Part shown: positions 21,480-33,128 of the stretch, one piece after another
Layout: every line of letters starts with the position of its first letter
Position numbering within the stretch: position 1 is the first letter of the stretch
Notes under the pieces: generated by a model
Told to the model about the DNA's origin: nothing
The model's database searches: none
Seen by the model: the letters and a program-made list of their open reading frames with translations, nothing else
Made by a program: the position numbers and the translations under genes
Source: Cymbidium sinense
Lineage: Eukaryota; Streptophyta; Magnoliopsida; Asparagales; Orchidaceae
Direction of reading: 5' to 3'
Length of the DNA: 64,000 nt
Assembly (NCBI GenBank): GCA_021442155.1
Contig: CM038214.1
Location: forward strand, 26,350,450-26,414,449

Positions 21480-23110
21480 AAATAGGTAAACAGCTTAACC
21501 TAAGCCTAAAGACTTAGAAGGGTTAACCATAGATTAGTTATGCCTGTGATTAGATAATCCACCTACCCTACAACCCAAATCCAATCCATGTTCACCTTCT
21601 CAAACCAAACCTCAAGTTTAATTCAAACATCAAATTCAAATCCAAATCCAAACCCAAATTCCAAAACCAAATGATTGAAGCCCATGATCAAATCCAAACT
21701 TGAAACCCTTCCTAAAGCATATGACCTATCCATGAACTTATTTAATCTAAATCAATCCAAAATCATTTTTCATAATAAATTTATATTCAATCATCTTCCT
21801 AAATATAAATCAAATCTACATTCAAATGATCAAAACTAAATCAAACTAAATCAAAACTTCTAAGCCATATGACCTATCCCATGGACTTTAAATCCAAATC
21901 AAATAAATGTCAAACTCAATTGATTTTCCCATAAATCAATCATATTTTTCAATCATCTTACAAATTTAAATGAAATATACATATAAATCATCAAAACTAA
22001 ATCAAACCAAATCAAAATCCAAACCTAAACCACATGACCCAACTCATGGACTTAGCTAAATTCTTCATTCCAAAACCCAAATTCAATTGATTTTCTCATG
22101 AATCAATCATACCTTCAATCATATTCACAAATATAAATAAAATCTACAATCATCAAGCTAACCAAAATCAACCCAAGTCAAACCCAACTTAACCTTTTGA
22201 CTTGAAATGTTCAAATGAACCAAAACCCATTTGGAATTTATATATAAATAAATCCAAATATATAAACTCAAACTCAACCCAAAATGAAGCCAACTAAACA
22301 CAATTGGCCACTTGACCCAAAATGGCCAATTTGACCTATTTGAGCCAAGTTTTAATCCTACTAAATTGGATTGAACCAAGCCCATCAAAACCTCCCATCA
22401 TGAATCACCCTAGTTGGTCAATTATCACAAATTAGGTCAAACCAAGTCAATTTAACCAAAATGAACCAAACTAGCCAAGTTGTAAACTAAGCCAAATCCT
22501 TGAAACCAATGATTCATACCAAATCAAAATTAATATTTGAATATGACTTGACCTTCAATTGAGCCAAACTGAACCCAATTTTCCCTCTTGGCCCAAGTTT
22601 ACCCAAATTGACCTAAAAGTCCAAATTGACCTAAAAGGCCAAATTGTGTCAAATTAAAATATAAATCAAATTGATTGTTGAACTTTACCAAAGCCATGAT
22701 TGGACCCAATTGAACCCAATTGACCTACTTAGCCCAAGTTGACCTAAAGGTTCAAGTTGGCCAAAATTAATTAAATCCTAAGCCTACAATCATCTTCAAT
22801 TGGTCAACTAAACCCAGAACAACACCCAACCAAAGACAATTTGGCCAATTTGGTCAAATTGGTCAACTTAACCCATTTGACCACAATGAATTTAAATGAG
22901 CCAAAATCAAATCTAAGCCAAACTAAACCAAACCAATTGAACCAAAACATCCCAAATGATCATATGAACTTGACCTAATCCTTGGTTTGACCTAATTGAC
23001 CAATTGGTCAACTTGACTCAACCCAACCTAAATGAGTCAAATTGAGACAAACCTAACCAAATCAACTCCAATTGACTTGAAATTTGGCTAACCTCTTTGG
23101 CTCATTTCAA
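21480..23110. other. Spacer part a, copy B (CCAAATTGACC-rich)
   Basis: Homologous to 2160-3960 in the same orientation, with many small deletions. No coding signal. Confidence 0.6.
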
Positions 23111-24250
23111 ATCTACCCAAATCAAATCTAATGCCAAATGATCATTCTACTCTTAGGTCAAGGCATCACATGAGACAAATCACCCATGTAAGTGGTCATT
23201 TCCATTCGCCACTTGGTACTCTCAATGGTCCACCTAAGCACCTAGACATCCAACAACCCAAGGTGGTTGGTCATGACCCATGGGAGGTGAAATCACCTCA
23301 CCTCCCCATTAGCATTTGAAGCCATAGGACACCCATGATTCCTCCTTGGCAGTCACCTCCACACCTTCAACCAACCAAGTTGAGCCAACTCAGCTCCTCC
23401 CTACCCCCCACGACTCCTTGAGATTGCCGGATGGCCACTAGAAGCCAAACTCGATGCCACCATCCAATCAAGATGCAAGGGGGGTATACACCCCCTCATT
23501 TCCACTCAAACACACACAAAAATCTTTCCTCAAAGCCTAGCTTCCTAAGATGAGATGCTAATTCTTCCCTAAGCACCCAAGCTTATTCCTCAATGCCATT
23601 CATTCGTCCCCATAATCCCATTTTGATCTAACTTCCCATTTCTCCATCAAACTCAAATTAACTTTGACGCCCTTCCCTAGCCTCATTGAAAGCAAGAATG
23701 AATTATCTCCCAAGCTTCAGCACCGGTGGGACTTGATCAAAGCCGAGGTCCAAATCATCGCTTGGCCTTCAAGTGAACATCGAGGAATTGATCCAATTGC
23801 TTTCAACAGGCTTCATCTCCACTAGATGAAGCTTCCTTTTCTGAGCCACCACATGAGCTCATGAGGTATGCTTCCAAAATCATCCTTAAAAAAAAATGGG
23901 TTGGAGCTTTTGAAGAAAACTTGCATCTTGTGATCATGATCGATCCTCATCGATATCGCGGAAGGTGTGGGATCCTTTGAGTTGATCCAGCTCAGTAAGC
24001 TTGATCAAGTGAGCAATGATGGACTTCATTCTCCCTCACGCACATCATGTTAGATCATGCACCATCTGTTCCATGTGATCAGAATGGATGGTCGTAATTA
24101 GATCCTTTACATCAATCTAATTTAATCCTATTAAGCTATGAGATTAATCGTAGCCATCTGATCTTAGATCGGATGACAGATGAGAAAGCACATCCACCAC
24201 TGCCACATAGGTATTGAGTCAGATAAGTTTTAAGTAGCCAATCTCATGGA
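23111..24250. other. Spacer part b, copy B
   Basis: Homologous to 3961-5009 and 49251-50470. It keeps the right-hand part (AGATAAGTTTTAAGTAGCC near 24217) that copy A has lost. No gene seen. Confidence 0.5.
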
Positions 24251-27200
24251 ACCATGTGGAAAGCATCAAGCACAACGATGGCCAAAAGGATTAGCTTTAA
24301 TTAGGCTTAATTATTCATTTTAATGGTTAAACTTATAAAAAAATCATAAAATTATAGTGAAATAAAAAAACACAAATAAATACTGATTTTAAAGTTATTT
24401 CAAAGAAGAATTAATTAAAAATGATCTTAACTAATTTTGAACAGTAATTAATGTTTAATTAATGTTTAACTACAAAGTTTATTAGCTTAATTACTCTGTA
24501 ATTTTTTGAGCAATTAATCCTTAATTTTGTGGGTTAATTTAGTGGGATGACCTCTACCTCTCATGATTTTCTTGGGATTTATTTCTCACTTAATTAGAAA
24601 ATTGGTTAATTAAATCTTAACTACTCTTTTAAGTTAATTAATGATTAATTAATCCCATGAATAGTACAAATTGGTTAATTAAGTTTATTAATCATTGTTC
24701 AACAAAGTAAGTGAACTAAGGAATAAACCCCTTTCTAAGTTCATTTCACCCTTTTTAAAATGAAATTAATTAATTCACTTAATCAAATTGAAATCATACA
24801 CTTCATAATTTTTAATTAAATCATGGGGTAGATCTTTAGGTGTTTAATAACCAAAAGTTTAATGAAATTATGGTTAGTCCACATGTGGGGAAAACCATAA
24901 GAGTAATTAATTAAGTCCCTTAATCTAATTAACTATTAATCATGAGCCAATTACCTCTTTATTTCTAGATCATTGTAAGTTTATTTTCCATGCATATCAT
25001 GTTGGCTCATAATTATTTTGTTAATTACCTTAAGGTGACATAGGTAAGGGTAATAATTAATCTTAAGGGTTCAATTAACCCATAAAATCATTTTAATTAC
25101 ATTAAATAAAATCACTAATGTGGGAATGGGTTTAAAATTACAAGTGATTTCTCTTCTCCTCTTTAAATCAAATCAAATCCAAAACTTAATTAATAAAGAA
25201 GCTTTGGTTTGTTTTAAATAATCTTATTTGATTTGATTATCCTTAAGAACTAGTTTGGTTGAATGAATCACATGCTCATATTTGATTGTCCTCTTTCTAA
25301 TCATGTTAAATTTAGTATGTCATTTGGATTCATGCATCCATCTTTCAAAATCAAGTAAAATAAAATGATTTTCCTTTATATGTTTCTCATGTGATTTAAT
25401 TTAATATATGTGTGGCTATTATCACTATTAAATCCAAATGTATTTTTAAAAGCTTATAAATGAATAATAATATGTGTTATGATGCTAGTTATAAATACAT
25501 AAGAAATGCATGTGCTTATATTAAGTGTATGAATGTTGAGTTCTCTTTCCTCTATTCATGTGTTGATTTATATAAGATTGAATGGTAATGGGTATATAGT
25601 CGACATCCTGAACACAGGTTTTAGCTAGCCCCAAGGAGGAATTACCTCACTTCCTTGGTTTAACAATGACATACCCATTTGATTTCATTCTTATGTATTT
25701 CAACATTAAAATTTGGATAGAGCTTAATTCATATATATAAATGATTCAATAAAATATATTCAATCTTTGCATGATTTCCTCATTTATGCATACATCCATG
25801 TGTGTCCAAAAAAGCAAGTATATACATCTCGAATATGAGATTTAGTTATCCCCAAGGAGGTCTTCGATTACCTCATTTTTAACAATGATGTAATTTGCCT
25901 ATATTTTGTACATGTATATGTATATGTGATTAGTAAATGAAAATCCCATTATACATTTAAATTATATGCATTCATAATTGACTAAGTGGTTGAATTAAGC
26001 CATATGATTTGAGCTTTCCATGTGTATACAAATACATATGTTTGATGGCAAATGGGAAGAAGTCAAAGGAGGTCATTAATTAAAATGCCTTCATTCTTAT
26101 GTCTTTTGTATAATAATTTGATGAAGTTTTAAATTATGTTTAAATAATTCAATCAAATAAAATATAAATTCTAAACATACATACATTCATCATTTAAGTG
26201 TGCTAAAATATGTTGCATGTATAGATACACTTAGGATTAAATCATATGCATGTTACATGTGATGGAAAGGAATGATTTAATATATGTCATGTGGTAGTAA
26301 TTCAATCATTAATCTTAAGATGCCTTTCATTTTGAATAGATTTATTTAAAGTGAACCTAAACTTAGATTAATTAAATCATTTAATAAGCCATTAACTAAA
26401 GAGAACTAAATCAAATTAATTTACTTTAGAAAGTGACTTAAGGTAGGGATGAAAGAGGGCAATTTTTTTTCCTCTTTATAACACTTCTAAGTGTAATCCA
26501 ATGAAACAAAATAAAACATAAATTAAAATTCTCAAATCAATTAAACTACTGAAATCAACCTTTCATGTTAAATTGAATCCTACACTTAGAAAATACAACA
26601 CTAATGCCTAACAAGACTTAGCACATAAGCCTTAATACACACATTAGAATTAAGTCACCACTTCTAGCTCTAAGTTAGGACGTTGTATGATGTGATGTAC
26701 ATTTTGCTTTATGATGTATTATTTTAGATTGGATGTTAAGGTGTATGCTTTATAGACTAGATGATAGGCTAATATTAGCCTAATCATGTTTTATGCACGG
26801 GATTATGCTTAAGGAATCCTTAAAAATAAATGTGAATGCTTTTTTACAGTTAGCTTAAATCCTTAAACATAATCCAAGTTAGATGTGGGCTTACCCATGT
26901 GTAGGTGCTAAGTCCAAATTATAAATACAACCTTGAGATTATATGTATATTTAGCTAACATCTATTTTGCAAGTGTAGTTAGATTTACTTTTCCCATAAA
27001 AAATGTAATTTTGCAATAGGAATTATGATTAGTGCTGGGAGATTAAAAGGGAAGTCTTTGTCCTGGGTGCCCTATGATGCCTTTAAAGCAAGCACCATCC
27101 AAATCAAAGAAAGAACCAAATCAAAATGGAGATATGAAGAAAGAAGACCCCCATAGATTTAATACAATTATAATTATTCTTTCATATTCTAGTTATAAGG

Positions 27201-28097
27201 GTAGCTCGCTTCCCATCTTTTCTCTCTTGCTAGTACCAACACCGCCTTTACTCTTTTATGATAGTTTATATAATTGTTTGATGTTATGTTTACATTGTGC
27301 ATTAGATGGCATGCTTTTCATATTTTCATAAATGATTGATGCTTTAATGTGTGGCTTGGATACAGGCTCCTAGGATAAAAAATAACTTTTCTACCCAACT
27401 ACTACTCATAACTAAATTTTAAATAACTCATAACCTCATCATAAAGCCTAAGACATAAATAAGATAATTAAAAGATCTAGCAACCCCTTAGTCAGATGGT
27501 TGTATGTTTCACTTCATGCATGTATATTCTATCTCCTTTGAACATGAAGGATCTCCATCCACATGATAATGCTTGACTTGTGAGGGCATCCTTTGTGGTG
27601 GAGAACATCTTCTTCTATGATTTAACCCATAACCTATTTTTCATCATGCATTTAGCATAAGAAATCCTAAAGCCTCACCAAAATGATGTGTCTAAAATGA
27701 AATAAAATTTGGAAAGATTTTGCATCTAGATTAAGTCATATGCTCATACCACTCATGCTCTAGTCTCTTAAGGAGTGTGTTCAAGACTTTAGTCTCTTTC
27801 TAATTAAATTACCCTAGCTATCTTGCAATTCAAAAGACCTAATCATGGTTTGAAAAATCATAGGAGTTAGCTATGCCACTCTAGTGCTTAAGTCCGTAAG
27901 TCAATTTATTCTCTTATGGAGGTAAACCCTTATGTCCACTCCACTTAGATTTAGTCATTAGTACTAAAGCTCCTAGATTTAGGATCCAGGTAGCTATTTT
28001 TTCAAAGCATAGCATAATTCCTCACCTTTTAGGTATTCCCACAATTTATGTGGATTATAAGTAGTAATCTAAATAAATTTCAACTCAAAACATATAA
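24251..28097. other. Spacer part c, copy B (AT-rich, with hairpin repeats)
   Basis: AT-rich DNA homologous to 50471-54530. Repeat members with a GAGG...CCTC stem occur at about 25595-25670, 25830-25890 and, degraded, 26040-26080. It ends at a deletion junction (28097) that joins CAAAACATATA directly to ATGTAAAGAGG and removes about 0.7 kb present in A and C. Confidence 0.55.
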
Positions 28098-28400
28098 TGT
28101 AAAGAGGCAGTTTCGATCATCTTAGAGTAAGTCTTCATCACCTAATGTAACTAAGATGTCCTTCGAAAGTGGCATGACTCCTCTTTCATAGTGTCACTGA
28201 GAATGCATATCTCTAGATCAAGTAAAGACTTGATTAAAGATTCCTCATCTCTTTGGATAAGACAAGGGTTGTATATGCTTAACTTAGTAGGAAACTTTCT
28301 AAGGTGAGCTAGACATTGTAATCAACTCGCTTGGTCCTCCAAAGCATATCCATAGTGGACCATCCTATGAGGGGCTATCCGCCACCGGAACCAATGACCT
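28098..28400 (-). pseudogene. Gag-PR junction segment, copy B
   Basis: Homologous to 7946-8224 (KLSIYDALVL-type block near 28240-28290) but broken by several short deletions. The protease N-terminal half that should follow on the minus strand is missing through the 28097 deletion. Confidence 0.6.
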
Positions 28401-28960
28401 ACTTACCCTTATCCTGAGGTGCTACCTAGAGGTAGAACTTTTCCACTCATGACTTCCTGACTTCTTGAATGATGAGCTTGTGGAAAGTTCTACCTTCTCA
28501 TCGCAGATTACAACTTCTCTTATGGGATCCTCGAGTTAGTTGACTCCAAGTCAATCTCAAGAGGTGAACCTAATTAGAGATAGTCCGACTCTAAAAAAGG
28601 AAAGGATTGAAACTACTAGAGCTATTATTTTTATTTATGAGCTTTCAATAGAATAAAATCAGAGCATCAAAAGTAGAATATAAGTAGAATCGCTTTCTTC
28701 ATTAATTTTTTGGGTGGAGGTACATGATAAATCAAGTAAAGTAAGTAAATAAGAATTAGTGCCCTTATCCATAGATACAATGCTCTGCTAAGAGGAGCAA
28801 AAGAGGTGGTATAAATGATGGAGGGAGTAGACTCGAGATAGTGGCTATGCTGACTATCCCGCAAGTATGGTGAGATGTTGTTGTTGGCTATCACCTCCGA
28901 AGTCCTTTGCAACTAACAAACCTTCCTTAGAGGTTTGAGCTACTTCGCAAAGAAAAGCTT
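28401..28960 (-). pseudogene. Gag Ser-rich linker, copy B
   Basis: Homologous to the 8225-8716 frame, here fragmented. An 81-codon open stretch at 28667-28912 retains the HVPPPKKLMKKA patch. Recognised only by comparison with copy A. Confidence 0.55.
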
Positions 28961-29914
28961 CGATCTTAGAAATGATCTTCTTAGAGGTTCAAGATAGGAG
29001 ATATCCTAACCTTGGTTTTAAGAGGATCGCAAGTATCCCCAAAGATTACTCTAACATAACCGATGGTTGTTCTAATAAGTATTCCTGTGGATAACTACTC
29101 CCAACTTGTAGTCATGCTCATGCTAGTCCTTAAAAGTGATAATCCTCTAAGATATGGCCTAACATATGGTAGGGCAATAACTAGATCATCGCCCCACTTC
29201 CTCCACTTAGGCTCTAACTAAAGTTAGTTTCCTTAAGAGATTCTTAAAGATTTTTCTAACTACCTCTTGAATGATTATGGCTTATTCAATCTATAGAGTA
29301 GGTGGAAAGTAGATACCCGTGATGGATATGACGCCAGGGTAGGCTGGAAATAGTCATCAGGGGTCAAATAAGATGGCTGATTTTAAAGAGTAGTCTCAAA
29401 GGAGGTCGCTAAACTCAAGTCTCTCTTACAACTCGGCTGCTTCCCCACTAACACAACCCCCGCTTCTTCTCAAACATTCTCGGGGCCTAGATGATTGGTC
29501 GAAAGGCAACTATTTCTTTCCTTTGTGTTAGCCACCTTGTTGATTAATTTCAAATGATGGTAAAACCCTTAAGCATGAAGGCGATCGGGAAATGGATATT
29601 CTTGAGAATAATTTCAATGGCATGTTGTTCAAGTTTGTTGTTCATTTCATGCTGTTGCCACCGATAATGTAATCAATAATGAACCTATTGAGTTGTTTTC
29701 TATAATGAGGTCCTACATATCACCCTCAAAAGAAACCTCTTGATGAAAAGGTGCTCCAACTCAAGAAATCTTTCAACTGCGCTTGACGCACAATCAAATG
29801 AACACACTGACGCTAATGAAAAGGAAGAGAGCTTGCACCTGTTGCAACAATGTTCTAAAGTGTGCAATGTTATGGTTCCCACTACCATCAAAGATCTTAA
29901 GGATGGTAATAAAA
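28961..29914 (-). pseudogene. Gag core, copy B
   Basis: The most degraded of the three gag copies. The zinc-knuckle region (about 29120-29175) shows CPTIC and AIS in place of an ordered C-H-H-C knuckle. The LEHLFIKRF block survives at about 29725-29760. The upstream end again stops at the FDG region, joined to satellite at 29910-29920. Confidence 0.75.
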
Positions 29915-30167
29915 AAACCCTAAATAAAATAAAACTAAATAAAACCTAAACCTAAATAAAAAACCTAAAAATAAATAAAAATAAAACCTAAACCCTAAAC
30001 TAAAAAAAACCTAAATCTAAAATAAACAAAATAAAATAAACATAAACCTAACACTAAACCTAACCCTAAACCCCAAACCCTAACCAAAACCTAAAGTAAC
30101 TAAATAAATTAAAAAATAAACCTAAACCCTAAAACCTAATAAACCTAAACTTAAACCTAAACCCTAA

Positions 30168-30588
30168 GAATGGAAGAACCTGATCAAGAACATCACCACA
30201 ACTAACCTGGCTCAGATATGGTGGAGGCGATGGCAGGGCTGCAGCAGCAGGTGGGGAATCTAGAGGTCTCTGGTGGATATGGAGGTGGTGGTCAGCAATG
30301 GTGGTTATGGTGGGAGGAGGAAGGTTACAACCTGGTGGCTGTGGGAGAGATCGGGATATGATGATAGATCCTGCTAGGGAGGCCGTGGTGGTTTTGATGG
30401 GAACTGAGAAACAAGAATGACCAATCCACTACGCTATGGAACTGTGTCTGTATAGAGACTTCTAGTTATGGGTTTTTTGATTTGTCTCTTTCATTTTGAT
30501 CTCAATCATTGTTTGTCTTAGAATATGGTGTTAATGGTTGATGAAATCAAAAGAATGAATTTGAATTTATTCTCTAAAACCAAAACCC
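30168..30588 (+). pseudogene. Glycine-rich RNA-binding protein 3' fragment, island 2
   Basis: Same layout as island 1. It begins at an ATGG-AGAACC word equivalent to the MNG-L of the RRM end, then a Gln-rich insert-like stretch (GLQQQVGNLEV), then SGGYGGGG (about 30265-30295), a frame-broken Gly/Tyr region and a 3' UTR ending near 30588. It is flanked on the left by CTAAAGTAACTAAATAAATT (30093-30112), which also precedes the other islands. Confidence 0.7.
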
Positions 30589-31852
30589 TAAACCCTAAAC
30601 TAAAACCTAAGCCCTAAACTAAAACCTAAACCTAAACCATAAACCCTAAAAAAAACCATAAACCTTAAACCCTAAACCTAAACCAAAAAACCCTAAGCCC
30701 TAAACCTAAAACTAAACCTAAACCCTAAACCCTAAAATAAAAAACTTAAACCTAAAATAAATAAAACCTAAAATAAATAAAAAAAACCTAAACTAAAATA
30801 AAATAAAATAAAACATAAAGTAAATAATAAACCTAAATAAAATAAAAAATAAACCTAAATAAAAAAAATTAAAATAAATAAAATATTAAATAAAACTAAA
30901 CTAAACTAAAATTAAAAAAATAAATCTAATAAACCCTAAACCCTTAATCCTAAACCCAAAACCTACAACCCTAAATCCTAAACCCAAAACCCTAAACCCT
31001 AAATCTAAACCTAAACCCTAAACTTAAACCTAAACTAAAATAAAAATAAACTAAACCCTAAACCCAAACTCTAAACTCTAACTAAACCTAAACCCTAAAC
31101 CTAAACCTAAAACTAACTAAACCTAAAAACCCTAAACCCTAAACCCTAAACTATAAACCTTAAACCTAAACCTAAACCTAAACTTAAACAAAACAACCTA
31201 AACTTAAATTAAAACCTAAACTAAAAAAATAATAAAACCTAAACTAAAACCTAAACCTAAAACTAACCTAAACCTAAACCCTAAACCTTAAACCTAAAAC
31301 CTAAAACTAAACTAAACCTAAAACCCTAAACTTAAACCCTACTCCCTAAACTATAAAACCTAAACCTAAAGTAAAACTAAACCCTAAACCCTAAATAAAA
31401 CCTAAAAATCTAAACTATAAACCCTAAACCCTAAACCCTAAACCTAAACCTAAACTCTAAACTATAAACCTAAACCTAAACCTAAAAAAAATAAACTAAA
31501 ATAAAAAACATAAACTAAAATAAATAAACCTAAAATAAATAAACTAAACTAAATAAAATAAAAACTAATATAAAATAAATAAAACTAAACCCTAAACCTA
31601 AACCCTAAACTAAAACTAAACTTAAACCCTAAACCTAAACCTAAAATAAACCCTAAACCTAAACCCTAACCCTAAACCCTAAATCCTAAAACCTAAACCC
31701 AAAACTTAAACCATAAACCCTAAACCCTAAAAACCCTAAACCCTAAACCCTAAACCCTAAAGCCCAATCATGAACTTAAACTTAAAGTAACTAAATAAAT
31801 TAATAAAATAAACCTAAACCACAAAACCTAATAAACCTAAACCTAAACCTAA

Positions 31853-32240
31853 TTGCAAAGAATGGGCAGAACCTTGACGATAAGAACATCACTGTCAACC
31901 GTGCTCCTAGATCAATGGAAAGGCAGGTGGCATTTATCAATTGTCTGGGTATATGGAGGTGGAAAGCGGTGGTTAGGCGAGGAGCGGGAGGTTACAACCA
32001 TTGGTGGTGAGGAGAGATGGGATATGATGGTGGATCCCGCTACTGAGATGTCTGGTGGTTCTTGGGAATCAAGAAATTAAAAATGGCTAATATTGCTTAT
32101 GGAACTGTATTTACATTAGATGTCTAGTTATCTAAGTTTTGATTTGCTCTATGCACATTTTTTATCTATGTCATCCCTAAAAACTTGGTGTGTTACTTGG
32201 TTGATGAAATCAAAGAAATAACTAAATTTGTTCCCTTTAA
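31853..32240 (+). pseudogene. Glycine-rich RNA-binding protein 3' fragment, island 3 (best preserved)
   Basis: Bases 31861-31910 read NGQNLDDKNITVNRAP in one frame, the typical end of the RRM in AtGRP7-type proteins (MNGQ-LDGR-ITVNEA). A Gly-rich stretch follows (YGGG, about 31950-32030), and the open frame ends SGGSWESRN plus stop at about 32080, close to the SGG-WRN tail common in plant members. About 160 bases of 3' UTR follow. Frameshifts separate the RRM end from the tail. The first RRM exon and RNP motifs are absent. Confidence 0.8.
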
Positions 32241-32650
32241 AACCAAAACCCAAAACCTAAAACCCTAAGCCTCAACCCTAACCCTAAAACCTAAACCTAA
32301 ACCCCAAAACCCAAAAAACCTAAACCCTAAACTAAACTAAACCTAAACCTAAACCAAAAAAAATATTAAACCTAAACCCTAATCCCTAATCCTAAACCTA
32401 AACTAAAACTAAACCTAAAACTAAACCCTAAACTAAACTAAACTTAAACCTAAACCTAAACTAAATCCTAAACCCTAAACTAAACCCTAAACCTAAAAAA
32501 CCTAAACTAAAATAAAACCTAAACCCTAAACCTAAACTTAACCCTAAACCCTAAAACCCTAAACCTAAACCAAAACCCTAAAAACCTAAACTAAAACCTA
32601 AACCTAAACTTAAACTCTAACCCTAACCCTAAAACTAAAACTAAAACCAA

Positions 32651-32683
<33 letters not shown>

Positions 32684-32756
32684 ACTTTAAACTAAAACCT
32701 AAAGTAACTAAATAAATTTAAAAAGTAACTTAAACCCTAAAACCTAATAAACTTAA

Positions 32757-33128
32757 AAAGAATTTGAATGATGAAACATCACCCAAGTGCCTAAGAATGA
32801 GGCAAAGGCTAATGGTTATTATCACTGGTGGGGATGGAGGTGCTAAAGACATGGAGGTGGTGGAGAAGTGGTGGATGAGGAGAGAGAAATGGTGGTAAAC
32901 CGTGGAGGGGAGAGATGGTGGATCCCGCCAGAGTGGTGGTTCTGATGGAAAGAAACCAATGAAGATCTAATTTACTACTTATGGAAATTAAGAGATGGTT
33001 CTACCAGAGTTTTGATTTTCTCTATGCATGCTAATTTTATCTATGTCATGTCTTAAAACTTGAGTGCTACTTGGTTGATGAAATCTAAAGAAGAAATGTT
33101 GAATCTAAATTTCTTCTCTATTAAAAAA
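32757..33128 (+). pseudogene. Glycine-rich RNA-binding protein 3' fragment, island 4
   Basis: A more decayed member: GGTGG/GGAGG-rich stretch at 32825-32935, then 3' UTR words (GAGTTTTGATTTTCTCTATG) and the terminal GAAGAAATGTTGAATCTAAA at about 33092-33111 followed by an A-run that passes into CCCTAAA. Its left flank CTAAAGTAACTAAATAAATT is at about 32700. Confidence 0.65.

Noticed and set aside
27074..27331. Plus-strand 85-codon frame in spacer c of copy B
   Set aside because: It is not conserved as an open frame at 6340-6600 or 53430-53700, so it is probably chance.
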